The notes: generated by a model not told the origin, from the letters alone. Shown: positions 50,496 to 60,019, counted from the first letter of the stretch. The stretch is DNA of 64,000 nt from Quinella sp. 2Q5 (GCA_015206785.1 JADEZQ010000001.1:1-64000); one strand, 5' to 3'. Translations and numbers: made by a program.

Positions 50496-52355
50496 TTATT
50501 TCTTGTCTTTGGTTTCGCTCCATTCGGCGTCGACGGTGTTGTCGTCCTGCTTGTCGGTCGTATCGGATTGTTGTTGCGTGAAGTCGGCGTTAGGTTCGCC
50601 CTGCTGATTCATCGCGCCGGATTTGTACGCCGCTTCGCTGAGCTTATACAACGCCTGGCGAACGTCTTCGGTCAGTTTCTTCAACGTGTCGGTGTCCGCG
50701 CTGTCGAGTTTATCTTTGAGAGCCTGCGCGGCGTCGCGAACGTTCTTGATGAGTTCGTCGTCGACTTTGCCTTCGAAATCCTTGCAGGTCTTTTCGCTCT
50801 GGTAGACGGTTTGTTCGGCGTCGTTCTTAGCGTCGGCTGCTTCGCGTTGCTTTTTATCTTCGGCTTCGTGCGCGGCGGCCTCTTTGACCATGCGGTCGAT
50901 GTCGTCCTTGCTCATGCCGCTTGAGGATTGGATTGTGATCTTCTGTTCGCGACCGGTGCCCTTGTCCTTCGCGCTGACGTTGACGATGCCGTTGCGGTCG
51001 ATGTCGAAGGTGACTTCAATCTGCGGAACGCCACGCGGTGCGGGGGGAATGTCGCTGAGGACGAAACGTCCCAAAGTTTTGTTGCCGGCTGCCATTTCGC
51101 GTTCGCCCTGAAGGACGTGGATCTCGACGCTGGATTGATTGTCCGCGGCGGTGGAGAAGATCTGCGACTTCTGCGTCGGGATGGTCGTGTTGCGTTCAAT
51201 GATCTTCGTGCAGACGCCGCCGAGCGTTTCAATGCCCAGAGACAGCGGAGTCACGTCGAGCAGAAGGATTTCGTTGCCCTTGCCGAATTCGCCCGCGAGC
51301 ACGCCGCCTTGAATTGCCGCGCCGATGGAAACGCATTCGTCGGGGTTGATGCCTTTGGACGGTTCCTTGCCGAGGATTTCGCGGATTGCGTTCTGCACGG
51401 CGGGGATTCTGCTGGAGCCGCCGACGAGAATAATTTTGTCGATGTCCTTGCCCGTCAAGCCCGCGTCCTTCATGGCGTTGCGGGTCGGGGTCATTGTGCG
51501 TTCAACCAGGTCGCGCGTGAGGTCGTCGAACTTAGCACGCGTCAACGTCAAATCCAAATGCTTCGGACCGGTGGCGTCGGCTGTGATGAACGGCAGGTTG
51601 ATATTCGTCGAGGTCATGGAGCTGAGCTCAATCTTCGCCTTCTCTGCGGCTTCGATGAGACGTTGCGCACTCATCTTGTCGGCGGAAAGGTCGATGCCGT
51701 TTTCGCGTTTGAATTCGGCAACCATCCAATCCATAACCTTCTTGTCGAAGTCGTCGCCGCCGAGGTGGGTGTCGCCGCTGGTCGCTTTGACTTCAAAGGT
51801 GTGCTCGTCGAGGTCGAGGATCGAAACGTCGAAGGTGCCGCCGCCCAGGTCGAAGACCAGAATCGTTTCGTCGTTGTCCTTGTCGAGACCGTAAGCAAGT
51901 GCGGCAGCCGTCGGCTCGTTGATGATGCGCAGAACTTCCAAACCGGCGATGGTGCCGGCGTCTTTGGTTGCTTGACGTTGCGCGTCGTTGAAGTAAGCCG
52001 GAACTGTGATGACTGCCTGAGTGACAGTTTCGCCCAGATAAGCTTCAGCGTCGCTCTTGAGTTTCTGCAAGATCATAGCGGAGATTTCCTGCGGCGTGTA
52101 GTTCTTGCCGTCGATTGAAACCTTGTAGCTCTCGCCCATGTGCCGCTTGATGGACGAGACCGTTCTGTCGGGGTTGCTCACTGCCTGACGCTTGGCAAGC
52201 TGACCGACGAGGCGTTGGCCGTCCTTAGTGAAACCGACGACCGAAGGGGTAATACGGCTGCCTTCGGGGTTGGTGATAACCGTGGGTTCGCCGCCCTCAA
52301 TGACGCTGACGACGCTGTTAGTGGTGCCCAAATCTATGCCAATGACTTTACTCAT
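50496..52355 (-). CDS. dnaK: Chaperone DnaK (canonical Hsp70)
   Basis: 619 aa. The ATPase domain has [47 protein letters not shown] and LVGGSSRIP. The substrate domain has [14 protein letters not shown], and a complete helical lid is followed by a Gln/Asp-rich tail. It is the general chaperone, acting with GrpE (upstream) and DnaJ (downstream). Highly GC-biased codons suggest strong expression. A GAGGAATAA-type ribosome site precedes the ATG. Confidence 0.97.
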   Translation of the reverse strand: MSKVIGIDLGTTNSVVSVIEGGEPTVITNPEGSRITPSVVGFTKDGQRLVGQLAKRQAVSNPDRTVSSIKRHMGESYKVSIDGKNYTPQEISAMILQKLKSDAEAYLGETVTQAVITVPAYFNDAQRQATKDAGTIAGLEVLRIINEPTAAALAYGLDKDNDETILVFDLGGGTFDVSILDLDEHTFEVKATSGDTHLGGDDFDKKVMDWMVAEFKRENGIDLSADKMSAQRLIEAAEKAKIELSSMTSTNINLPFITADATGPKHLDLTLTRAKFDDLTRDLVERTMTPTRNAMKDAGLTGKDIDKIILVGGSSRIPAVQNAIREILGKEPSKGINPDECVSIGAAIQGGVLAGEFGKGNEILLLDVTPLSLGIETLGGVCTKIIERNTTIPTQKSQIFSTAADNQSSVEIHVLQGEREMAAGNKTLGRFVLSDIPPAPRGVPQIEVTFDIDRNGIVNVSAKDKGTGREQKITIQSSSGMSKDDIDRMVKEAAAHEAEDKKQREAADAKNDAEQTVYQSEKTCKDFEGKVDDELIKNVRDAAQALKDKLDSADTDTLKKLTEDVRQALYKLSEAAYKSGAMNQQGEPNADFTQQQSDTTDKQDDNTVDAEWSETKDKK

Positions 52356-52370
52356 GATTTATTCCTCCTG

Positions 52371-52943
52371 TTATGAATTGCTGACAACCTGAACCATTGC
52401 CGGACGAATGACCCTGCCGCGGGCGATGTAGCCGCGTTGAAGTTCCGCCGCGACGATGCCGTCTTCCTTCGTGCTGTCCTGAATTGTTCCAACCGCCTGA
52501 TGGTAATTCGGGTCGAAGGGCTTGCTCACCGCCTCAATCGGTTCCAAACCGTGCTTGCCCATGACGGCGACGGTCTCCTGCTTAATCATCTCAATGCCCT
52601 TGCGCAACGTTTCGGCGTCGACGTTTTCAGCACTCTCCGCCGCGTCCGATGCCCTGCTGAGATTGTCCAGCAACGGTAGCAAATCTTTCAAGAACGCCTG
52701 TTCGATGACCGCCGCTATTTCGGATTTCTCTCGCGCCGTGCGTTTGCGGAAGTTGTCGAAGTCCGCTTGCAGTCTCAAAAATCTGTCGTCCTTCGCCGCC
52801 AAATCCGCCTTCAGCTGTTCAATCTGCGCCGCCGCGTCGGGAACTTCTTCGGCTTCTTCAGGGGCGTTCATCTGCAAATTTATCTCCGCGCTGTCGCCGT
52901 CCTCGTTCTCGTTCTCCACGACGACCTTCTTTTCTTCTGCCAA
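52371..52943 (-). CDS. grpE: Nucleotide exchange factor GrpE
   Basis: About 190 aa. An acidic N-terminus is followed by a long coiled coil with RLQADFDNFRKRTAREK near 60-76. The family core follows: LLPLLDNLSRA, KQETVAVMGKHGLEPIEA, FDPNYHQAVGTI and the beta-wing ending GYIARGRVIRPAMVQVV. It releases ADP from DnaK. I take the TTG at 52943 because AGAGGTGA is five bases upstream; a GTG at 52952 overlaps that site. No hrcA precedes it, and there is no CIRCE element. Confidence 0.95.
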   Translation of the reverse strand: MAEEKKVVVENENEDGDSAEINLQMNAPEEAEEVPDAAAQIEQLKADLAAKDDRFLRLQADFDNFRKRTAREKSEIAAVIEQAFLKDLLPLLDNLSRASDAAESAENVDAETLRKGIEMIKQETVAVMGKHGLEPIEAVSKPFDPNYHQAVGTIQDSTKEDGIVAAELQRGYIARGRVIRPAMVQVVSNS

Positions 52944-52967
52944 GTCGTTCACCTCTCTTCGCGTGCA

Positions 52968-52996
52968 ACCTTAGCACCGAATAGACAAAAAGTCAA
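52968..52996 (-). promoter_or_regulatory. Possible promoter of grpE-dnaK-dnaJ
   Basis: Minus-strand -35 TTGACT (52991-52996), 17-bp spacer, weak -10 TAAGGT (52968-52973), about 25 bp upstream of the start. The half-site TTAGCAC is present once, but there is no inverted GTGCTAA partner, so it is not a CIRCE operator. Confidence 0.45.
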
Positions 52997-53083
52997 GTGT
53001 TTTTTCGCGCCCACTTCTGCAGGGATTTGTTTTTTTGCGTGGAATACGTCAGAAGTTTATCAAGACCGCGAGGGGGCGATGGT

Positions 53084-54391
53084 TTGAAAGCCGAAGGAAT
53101 TTTGCCGACGGTCGGTACCAAGTTTGACGAATTGACGGGACTCTATAACCGCGAGGCTTTCTTCAAGGAAGCGACGTTGCTTTTGGGCGCGCGCTACGAC
53201 GTGAGCTATTGCATTGTCTGCATGGACATCAGTTGCTTCAAAATCATAAATGATCTCTTCCACATGGATACGGGCAATTTGATTCTGCGGGCGGCGGCCG
53301 ATTACATCAAAGAAGTTCTCAACCCGCGCACGTCGCTCAGTTGCCGCTCCGACGCCGACCACTTCATCCTTTGCGTGCCGAGCGACGAGTTGCAAATCGA
53401 ACAGATTATCAAAGACCTGGACAAGCGCATTCAAGACCTGCACATCAGCCACAACATTCTGTTCTTCGCGGGTATATACACCGTTGAGAAGCGCGACCTT
53501 CCCATTGAGCAGATGTGTGACCGCGCGGGCATGGCACTCAAGCGAATCAAGGGCAGCTACCTGACACGCTACGCCTATTACGATGCGAAGATGCGCGACC
53601 AGATGATTGAGGAGCTTTTGATTAGCGGCAACCTGGAGATCGCGCTGATGGAGCACCAGTTCACAATCTTCCTGCAGCCGATATTTGACCCGCGCACAAA
53701 TTCCGTCGTCAGTGCCGAAGCCCTGGTCAGATGGTTCCACCCGATTCACGGCATGGTTTCCCCCGGCAAGTTCATTCCCGTCTGCGAGCGCAACGGTTTC
53801 ATCGTGCGGCTGGATCGTTTCGTGTGGGAAGAGGCGTGTCGCTTCCAACGCAAACGATTGGACGAGGGCAAGCCAATCGTGCCGATATCGGTGAATCTTT
53901 CGCGGCTGAATTTCTACAGTTTGGATTTGCCGGACTTCCTGTCGTTGCTTTTGGACAAGTACGAGCTGGAGCCGTGGATGTTGAAGCTGGAGGTCACCGA
54001 GAGCGCGTACACCGACAACCAAGTTCAGCTTTTGGACATGATCTCCACGTTCAAGGGGCTGGGCTTTTCCGTGCTGATGGACGACTTCGGTTCGGGCTAT
54101 TCGTCGCTGAACATGCTAAAGGATATGCCGCTTGACACAATCAAAGTCGATATGGCGTTTATCCGCGAGCTTGAGAAGTCCGAACGCGTCGCCGTCATAT
54201 TGAAGTTCGTCGTGCAGTTGGCGGAGGCTCTGGGCATGGGCGTCGTCATTGAAGGCGTGGAAACTCAGAAGCAATGCGAATACGTGGCGAGCTTAGGCAA
54301 CGTGGCGGTGCAAGGCTACTACTTTTCGCGCCCGCTGCCGATGCAAGACTTCGAGAAGCTACTGGAAAAATTTCCGATAAAGCCGAGATAA
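53084..54391 (+). CDS. Degenerate GGDEF plus EAL domain protein
   Basis: About 435 aa, cytoplasmic. Residues ~10-165 are a GGDEF-type domain (DELTGLYNR start) with its active-site loop changed to DADHF (90-94), so it should not make c-di-GMP. Residues ~180-435 are an EAL domain with SAEALVRW (EAL at 212-214), NLS, ESAYTD, DDFGSGYSS, KVDMAF, EGVE and GYYFSRP, so c-di-GMP hydrolysis looks intact. No sensor domain is present. The TTG start has GAGGGGG upstream. It is divergent from grpE. Confidence 0.88.
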   Translation: MKAEGILPTVGTKFDELTGLYNREAFFKEATLLLGARYDVSYCIVCMDISCFKIINDLFHMDTGNLILRAAADYIKEVLNPRTSLSCRSDADHFILCVPSDELQIEQIIKDLDKRIQDLHISHNILFFAGIYTVEKRDLPIEQMCDRAGMALKRIKGSYLTRYAYYDAKMRDQMIEELLISGNLEIALMEHQFTIFLQPIFDPRTNSVVSAEALVRWFHPIHGMVSPGKFIPVCERNGFIVRLDRFVWEEACRFQRKRLDEGKPIVPISVNLSRLNFYSLDLPDFLSLLLDKYELEPWMLKLEVTESAYTDNQVQLLDMISTFKGLGFSVLMDDFGSGYSSLNMLKDMPLDTIKVDMAFIRELEKSERVAVILKFVVQLAEALGMGVVIEGVETQKQCEYVASLGNVAVQGYYFSRPLPMQDFEKLLEKFPIKPR

Positions 54392-54413
54392 TTTTTTGGA
54401 AGGAGCGATTCAT

Positions 54414-55088
54414 ATGCCGTCAATCAAGCAAGATGGCAACGTTTGGACGCTGCGCAACACCAAGGGCAACGAGCTCAAGGTCAGCGAGAACGGCGCACGT
54501 GTCGTGTCAATGCGTTTCCGCGACAAGGGCTTCACCAACCGTTTCCTGCTCAAAGACGACGCGAGCAAAGTTTTCGTCGACGGCGCGGCGTGCGACATCC
54601 TTTGGCACGGCGAACAGACCGACGAGGGCGTCAAGTTCACCGCCGACATCAACGGCAAGAGTGCCTGCATAATCTACAGCCTGTCCAACGACAACGAGAT
54701 CAGCATTCGCTACGCGGCGGACGTCAACGACATCACCACGCAGCTCGTCTTCGACGGGAACGTCCTGCCCGACGTCGACATTCGCGGCTGCCAAAAGGGT
54801 GCGGCGTGGGAAAAAATTTCCGGCGCGAAGACCTACCCCGTCACCGAGCCAGCCGAAGTGATGATGGAAGTCGGCATGTTCGGCTACGACCCCGGCTGCC
54901 CGATTGATTATCTCGACGGCGGCCTCAAGAACGCGGCGAATCTCTTCTGCGACGGCGCATCAATCGAAATCATTGTTTACGCCACACAGGACAACATCAC
55001 CGCCGAAGCTGTCGACGGAGGTTTTGCGCTCAAGACGGCGGGCGCGTCCAAAGGTCAGACCGTCTACATGTTGAAGAATCGCAAATGA
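54414..55088 (+). CDS. Short aldose-1-epimerase-like protein
   Basis: 224 aa. The N-terminus (TLRNTKGNELKVSENGARVVSMRFRDK) resembles the first strands of galactose mutarotases (NG..V...GARI.S). A further YSLSNDNEISIRYAADVND recalls the LTDDNELTI segment. Mutarotases are usually about 330 aa with a catalytic His and Glu; I do not find these, and the C-terminal half is short. It may bind a sugar without catalysis. It lies between the EAL gene and sucC; GGAAGGAG precedes the ATG. Confidence 0.5.
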   Translation: MPSIKQDGNVWTLRNTKGNELKVSENGARVVSMRFRDKGFTNRFLLKDDASKVFVDGAACDILWHGEQTDEGVKFTADINGKSACIIYSLSNDNEISIRYAADVNDITTQLVFDGNVLPDVDIRGCQKGAAWEKISGAKTYPVTEPAEVMMEVGMFGYDPGCPIDYLDGGLKNAANLFCDGASIEIIVYATQDNITAEAVDGGFALKTAGASKGQTVYMLKNRK

Positions 55089-55106
55089 TTTTGGGGAGTT
55101 GATATT

Positions 55107-56294
55107 TTGAACATACACGAATATCAGAGCAAGGCAATCCTGCGCGGCTACGGCGTCAACGTTCCCGACGGCGGCGCGGCTTTCACGGTCGATGAGGCAG
55201 TCAAGCAGGCGCAGACCCTCGGCGCGGAAGTAACCGTTGTCAAGGCGCAGATTCACGCGGGCGGTCGCGGCAAAGCCGGCGGCGTCAAACTCGCGCACAA
55301 TCTCGACGAAGTTCGCCAATATGCCGAAGAACTTCTCGGCAAGACGCTCGTCACTCATCAGACCGGTCCCGAAGGCAAAGTCGTGCGTCGTCTGCTGATT
55401 GAGGCGGGTTCCAACATCAAGAAGGAATGTTACCTCAGCTTCGTCGTCGACAGGCAAACCGCGCGTGTCGTGATGATGGGCTCGGAGGAAGGCGGCGTTG
55501 AAATCGAAAAGGTTGCCGCTGAATCGCCCGAAAAGATCGTCCGCGAATACATTGACCCCGCAATCGGTCTGGCACCCTTCCAAGCCACGCGCATGGCTTA
55601 CAAGATGAACTTCCCCAAAGAAGTCATTCGCAAGGTCACCAAGCTGATGATTAACTTGTACCTCGCCTTCGTCAAAAAAGACTGCTCGCTTGCCGAAATC
55701 AATCCGCTCGTCGTCACCGCGGAGAACGACGTCATTGCTCTGGACGCCAAGCTCAACTTCGACGACAGCGGGCTCTATCGCCACCCCGACGTTGAATCTA
55801 TGCGCGACGAGACTGAAGAGGATCCCAAGGAACTGCAAGCGGCGAAGCTCGGCTTGAATTACGTCAACCTCGGCGGCGACGTGGCTTGCATGGTCAATGG
55901 CGCGGGGCTGGCTATGGCGACCGTCGATATCCTCAAACATTTCGGCGGCGAGCCCGCAAACTTCCTGGACGTCGGCGGCGACTCAACGCCCGAAAAAATT
56001 GCCGAGGCATTCCAAATCATGCTCGAAGGCGGGCAGTCCAAAGGAATCTTCGTCAACATCTTCGGCGGCATCAACAAGTGCGACCTCGTTGCTCAAGGCA
56101 TCGTCGACGCGGCAAAAATCATCTCGCCCGACGGAAAATCTTTGCCCGTGCCCGTAGTCGTCCGCCTGGAAGGCACCAACGTCGAACGCGGCAGAGAAAT
56201 CCTCAAGGAGTCCCCGATTGCAAACGTCATCATGGCTGAGACTATGGAGGGCGGCGCGGAACAAATCGTTCGCCTCGTCCGTCAAGCCTCGTAA
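55107..56294 (+). CDS. sucC: Succinyl-CoA synthetase, beta subunit
   Basis: 395 aa, full length. It has [16 protein letters not shown] at the start, [15 protein letters not shown] (ATP-grasp), [38 protein letters not shown] and [13 protein letters not shown]. It catalyses succinate + CoA + ATP to succinyl-CoA with its alpha partner. The sucD (alpha) gene usually follows directly but is absent here; scpB follows instead. This suggests a route from succinate to propionate. The TTG start has GGGGAG upstream. Confidence 0.94.
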   Translation: MNIHEYQSKAILRGYGVNVPDGGAAFTVDEAVKQAQTLGAEVTVVKAQIHAGGRGKAGGVKLAHNLDEVRQYAEELLGKTLVTHQTGPEGKVVRRLLIEAGSNIKKECYLSFVVDRQTARVVMMGSEEGGVEIEKVAAESPEKIVREYIDPAIGLAPFQATRMAYKMNFPKEVIRKVTKLMINLYLAFVKKDCSLAEINPLVVTAENDVIALDAKLNFDDSGLYRHPDVESMRDETEEDPKELQAAKLGLNYVNLGGDVACMVNGAGLAMATVDILKHFGGEPANFLDVGGDSTPEKIAEAFQIMLEGGQSKGIFVNIFGGINKCDLVAQGIVDAAKIISPDGKSLPVPVVVRLEGTNVERGREILKESPIANVIMAETMEGGAEQIVRLVRQAS

Positions 56295-56312
56295 AGATTG
56301 GGGATAACCTAC

Positions 56313-57110
56313 ATGTTGGTCAACACCGAAATCAAAGACCGTATCTGCTATGTCGAAATGCAGAATGCCGAACACTTCAACTGCCTGAGCGAACAGATGT
56401 GTAACGAACTTATTGATGTGCTGAGCTACGGCTACAACAACGAATGCGTCGGCATCGTCCTCAAGGCTCAAACTCGCCGCGGCGTTTGGAGCGCAGGTCA
56501 CGACATTCATGAGCTGCCGACCGACGGCACAGACCCATTGGCGTTCAGCGTGCCGATGGAGCGTTTGTTGCGCAAGGTGCAGGATACGTTCATTCCCGTT
56601 ATTGCCTGCGTGAGCGGAACCGTGTGGGGCGGCGCGTGCGACCTGTGCTTGTCGTGCGATATGATAGTCAGTTCCAAGAACGCGACCTTCGCCATCACGC
56701 CCGCAAAAATCGGCATACCCTACAATGCGTCGGGCATCTTGCACTTCATCAATCAGCTGGGCATGAACAAGGCGCGAGAAATGTTCTTCCTAGCCACGCC
56801 CATCACTGCAAGCGACGCGCTCAACGTCGGGCTCATTAATCGCGTTGCCGATCTCGAAGACCTGGATACAGTTCTTGAAGAGCAATTCCTCAATCCCCTG
56901 CGCAAAAACAGCGTGATGTCCGTCAGCGCAATCAAGCGGCAGTTCCGTATCCTAAGCCGCGCTTCGACCGTCATCAGCTCCGAGAGTTTTGAACGCATCA
57001 ACGCCTACCGCGCCCGTGTCTTTGAAGGCGACGACTACAAGGAAGGCATTCGCGCCTTCCTGGAGAAACGCCCGCCGCAGTACAAAGGCAAGGCGACGGA
57101 TTTGGATTGA
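56313..57110 (+). CDS. scpB: Methylmalonyl-CoA decarboxylase (crotonase family)
   Basis: A 265-aa crotonase-fold protein. The region SAGHDIHELP (HDIHELP at 63-69), the following DPLAFSVPMERLL, and SVWGGA-like GTVWGGACD match E. coli ScpB (YgfG) strongly. It decarboxylates methylmalonyl-CoA to propionyl-CoA, the last step of the succinate-to-propionate path. It sits 18 bp after sucC. An ordinary enoyl-CoA hydratase is unlikely because of the GHDIHELP signature. A terminator follows. Confidence 0.9.
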   Translation: MLVNTEIKDRICYVEMQNAEHFNCLSEQMCNELIDVLSYGYNNECVGIVLKAQTRRGVWSAGHDIHELPTDGTDPLAFSVPMERLLRKVQDTFIPVIACVSGTVWGGACDLCLSCDMIVSSKNATFAITPAKIGIPYNASGILHFINQLGMNKAREMFFLATPITASDALNVGLINRVADLEDLDTVLEEQFLNPLRKNSVMSVSAIKRQFRILSRASTVISSESFERINAYRARVFEGDDYKEGIRAFLEKRPPQYKGKATDLD

Positions 57111-57117
57111 TCGGCAG

Positions 57118-57162
57118 GAAAAAAATTATCCTTCCCGAAAAAACGCGGGGAGGATTTTTTTT
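57118..57162 (+). terminator. Terminator after scpB
   Basis: ATCCTTCCCG (57128-57137) pairs with CGGGGAGGAT (57146-57155), with one mismatch, and is followed by seven T. An A-run precedes it. Confidence 0.85.
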
Positions 57163-57179
57163 GAGCGAGGCGATTCGAT

Positions 57180-58202
57180 TTGAGACTGACGACCGAGGCG
57201 GCGTTGAAAATTTTTTCCGAAGGCGACCTGCTGGATCTTGCCCGACGCGCCGACGACATCCGCAAAAAAAAATTCGGCGACACCGTCACCTTCATCATCG
57301 ACCGAAACATAAATTACACGAACATCTGCGTCAACGAGTGCAAGTTCTGCGCGTTCTTCCGAAGGGCGAATCAGCGCGGCGCGTATCTTCTGACGCACGA
57401 AGAAATTTTGCGCAAGGTTCGCGAGACCGTTGAGGCGGGCGGAACGCAGCTGATGATTCAGGGCGGGCTGCACCCCGACCTTGAGCTTGAGTGGTACGAA
57501 CAGATGTTGCGGCTCATCAAAAAAAATTTCGACATCACAATCCATTCGTTCACCGCGACGGAGATTTTGCACTTCGCCAAACGCGCGGGTCTGTCGGTGC
57601 TCGAAGTGCTCAAGCGTCTGCAGGCGGCGGGGCTGGATTCATTGCCCGGCGGCGGCGCAGAAATTCTCGTTGACGACATCAGACGACGCATCAGCCCGAA
57701 AAAAATTATGACGGACGATTGGCTCAACGTCATGCGCGCGGCTCATTCAATCGGCATGAAGTCCACCGCGACGATGGTTATCGGCTTCGGCGAGACTTTG
57801 GAGCAACGGCTCGACCACATGAAAAAAATCCGCGACTTGCAAGACGAGACCGGCGGCTTCCGCGCATTCATCACGTGGACATATCAGCCGCTGAACACCG
57901 CGCTGGGCGGCACGAAGGTCACCGCGCAAGACTACATGCGCACGCTGGCAATGACGCGAATTTTCCTCGACAACGTCGCGCATATCCAAGGCTCGTGGGT
58001 CACGCAGGGCGAACGCATCGGGCAACTGACGTTGGCTTTCGGCGCGGACGACCTGGGCTCAATCATGCTCGAAGAAAACGTCGTGCGGGCGGCGGGAACT
58101 TCCTTCGAGATGTCCACGCGCAAGATGGTTGAACTGATTCGCGCGGCGGGACGAATCCCCGCTCAACGCAACACGACTTACGACGTGCTGAAAATTTTTT
58201 GA
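57180..58202 (+). CDS. mqnC: Cyclic dehypoxanthinyl futalosine synthase (MqnC-like radical SAM)
   Basis: 340 aa. The radical SAM cluster is C50-x3-C54-x2-C57 in YTNICVNECKFCAFF. GGTQLMIQGGLHPDL, SLPGGGAEIL and a C-terminal GAAGT-like RAAGTSFEM are typical of MqnC/MqnE-type enzymes. MqnC closes the naphthoquinone ring in the futalosine menaquinone route. No other mqn genes are in the window. The TTG start follows GAGG nine bases upstream, just past a terminator. CofH-like alternatives are less likely given the sequence. Confidence 0.88.
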   Translation: MRLTTEAALKIFSEGDLLDLARRADDIRKKKFGDTVTFIIDRNINYTNICVNECKFCAFFRRANQRGAYLLTHEEILRKVRETVEAGGTQLMIQGGLHPDLELEWYEQMLRLIKKNFDITIHSFTATEILHFAKRAGLSVLEVLKRLQAAGLDSLPGGGAEILVDDIRRRISPKKIMTDDWLNVMRAAHSIGMKSTATMVIGFGETLEQRLDHMKKIRDLQDETGGFRAFITWTYQPLNTALGGTKVTAQDYMRTLAMTRIFLDNVAHIQGSWVTQGERIGQLTLAFGADDLGSIMLEENVVRAAGTSFEMSTRKMVELIRAAGRIPAQRNTTYDVLKIF

Positions 58203-58215
58203 CGGGGGTGAGGCG

Positions 58216-59259
58216 GTGGACGACAGTCAAAAAAAATCCTGCGACCTGCAGAAAAATCTTCAGCAAATGCTCCGCACGACCAAGCAATCGGATTTGGAAC
58301 GCGCCTTGCAAAAGATGATGCAGACGACCAAGTCCAACGACCTGCGCCAAGCTTTCGAGAAGATGATTCAGGTCACGCGCTCGTTCGACCAGGAGGTTGA
58401 GGCTCGGCAGAAGGAACAGGAGCAGAACATCGCCGACGCCTTCCAGAAGATGATTCGGCTGTCGCGTTCGCTGGAGGTGGAGAACGAGGAGCAGCTCGCC
58501 CGCGAAGAGGCTCTGGCTCGCCGCAACGAAAAGAAGATCGACAAGGTCAAGCGCAAGGTGCCGCGCAGGATACGCAGTTTCCCTGCCGCCTTCAAACGCA
58601 ACCCGAAAGCCGTCGTGAAATATTTTCTGGGTATGGCACTGGGCCGCGTGTTGGCAATCGTGCTGTATGTGCTAATGGCGTTCATTCCCGCGCTTCCCGT
58701 GCCCGACGCCGTCGCGAACATGAGCCGCCCGCCCGCGTTCCTGGGCTCGGCGTTCAGCTCAATGCGCAGCTTCGTCACGGACTTCAACCCGCAAATGCTA
58801 ATGACGACGATCACCAATATCCCGACCGACATCAACAAGCTGATCCAGAAGGTCGGAGAGTTCTTCACGTTCTACGCCAAACGCACGGCAAACTTCACCG
58901 CCAAAGCCGTCCGTCATCCGCGGCTCGCCTTCGAGGACGTTCGCTTGCTTATCCGCCGCAAAGCACCAATGTTCCTGCGCCTGGCTCAAGCGGCTGTGCG
59001 CGTGGCGTTCTCGTTCCTGCTGATTAAGCTGGCAATGATATTCCTGCTTCCGCTGTTCGGTGGCATCGCGTTGACGGTCTTGGGCATCAAGGTCTCGATA
59101 ATCCTGTTCGTCATCGCGAGAATGATTGCCGACAAGATTGGCGAAATTTTGGGCAAGTACGTCTTCAACGGACTGCGGCGAATCCGCGAAGGCGAAGTTG
59201 TCAAAGCAGTGGGCGATTATCTGCGCGAATGGCTCGACCAATCCATGAACAAAAAGTAG
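58216..59259 (+). CDS. Membrane protein with N-terminal heptad repeats
   Basis: 347 aa. Residues ~10-85 contain four repeats of about 20 aa (LQQMLRTTKQ, LQKMMQTTKS, FEKMIQVTRS, FQKMIRLSRS). A basic region (KKIDKVKRKVPRRI) follows, then membrane helices near residues 145-165 and 265-305. It is not recognised; I see no catalytic motif. It may be a membrane scaffold. The GTG start has GGTGAGG upstream, 13 bp after mqnC. Confidence 0.65.
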   Translation: MDDSQKKSCDLQKNLQQMLRTTKQSDLERALQKMMQTTKSNDLRQAFEKMIQVTRSFDQEVEARQKEQEQNIADAFQKMIRLSRSLEVENEEQLAREEALARRNEKKIDKVKRKVPRRIRSFPAAFKRNPKAVVKYFLGMALGRVLAIVLYVLMAFIPALPVPDAVANMSRPPAFLGSAFSSMRSFVTDFNPQMLMTTITNIPTDINKLIQKVGEFFTFYAKRTANFTAKAVRHPRLAFEDVRLLIRRKAPMFLRLAQAAVRVAFSFLLIKLAMIFLLPLFGGIALTVLGIKVSIILFVIARMIADKIGEILGKYVFNGLRRIREGEVVKAVGDYLREWLDQSMNKK

Positions 59260-59262
59260 CCG

Positions 59263-59598
59263 TCACCCGCGCCGAAACTTTTGCCCGACGACAAGCTTCA
59301 AACGTTCAGCCTCGCCCGCGACGAGTTCCAACGCGCCCCATGCACCAAAACACACGCTCAAGCCCAGCCACGGTGTCAGAGAGCGCGTGATTTTTTTTAT
59401 GCGCAATTCCGCGTCCAACCAGACAACGTCAATGGCGAAGCGCATGAACATCATATGCACGCCGTCGCACGGGGCAAGCAGTAAGCCGCAACCTTCTGGC
59501 AGCCGCCGCCGACCCATCAGCCCGCGCAGTCGTTTGGTGAACGTGTCGGCAAGCTCAACGTCAATCGCCGCGCCGTCGACGAAAAATTTTTCCGTCAT
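59263..59598 (-). CDS. DUF192 family protein
   Basis: A 111-aa protein with the DUF192 layout: FTKRLRGLMGRRRLPEGCGLLL, VHMMFMRFAIDVVWLD, WLGLSVCFGAWGALEL. It is a small beta-barrel domain of unclear function, often secreted in others but without a signal peptide here. It overlaps the next gene upstream by 4 bp (ATGA) and so is coupled with it. Confidence 0.85.
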   Translation of the reverse strand: MTEKFFVDGAAIDVELADTFTKRLRGLMGRRRLPEGCGLLLAPCDGVHMMFMRFAIDVVWLDAELRIKKITRSLTPWLGLSVCFGAWGALELVAGEAERLKLVVGQKFRRG

Positions 59599-60005
59599 CG
59601 CGAAAGCTTCGCCAGAGCCAAAAACATCAGCCCCGCCGCCAAAATCACGAACAGTATCGGCAACGCCACGAAGAACATCAGCGCACCCAACGCCACCAAA
59701 ATCAACGCCGCCGCCACCCGCGCCAGGGTGTTCCCGTTCAACAGCGCACGCACGAACGATCCGATTAGCCGCGTGAAAAAATTTCCGCCCGTGAAGTTTA
59801 TGTAGGTCGTGCGCGTCTCATATCGGCGTTCGCGGTAACCGTCGTCGTCCGACGAATTATCAGAGCCCGCCTCAATCGTCACGCCGCGGAAAAAATTTTT
59901 CTCCGTGCGCGTCATCTCCCGTACGTTGCCTTCGGTGTTCTCGTAGCCGCAAAAGCCGCAACGCATCGCGCCGCCCAAGTCCTTGCCGCAACGTCGACAT
60001 CGCAT
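59595..60005 (-). CDS. Zinc-ribbon membrane protein
   Basis: About 136 aa. The N-terminal zinc ribbon has CRRCGKDLGGAMRCGFCG (two C-x2-C pairs). A polar linker is followed by a C-terminal pair of membrane helices (near 95-115 and 115-135). It is typical of small Firmicutes proteins with an unknown role. ATG 60005 has GGAG ten bases upstream and is preferred over an in-frame GTG at 60014. It is in one unit with the DUF192 gene and cbiK upstream. Confidence 0.7.
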   Translation of the reverse strand: MRCRRCGKDLGGAMRCGFCGYENTEGNVREMTRTEKNFFRGVTIEAGSDNSSDDDGYRERRYETRTTYINFTGGNFFTRLIGSFVRALLNGNTLARVAAALILVALGALMFFVALPILFVILAAGLMFLALAKLSR

Positions 60006-60019
60006 ATTAACCACACTCC

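Noticed and set aside
50928..52118. A 396-codon frame antisense to dnaK
   Set aside because: Shadow of a conserved chaperone gene.
52943..53083. CIRCE operator upstream of grpE
   Set aside because: Only one half-site (TTAGCAC) is present with no inverted partner.
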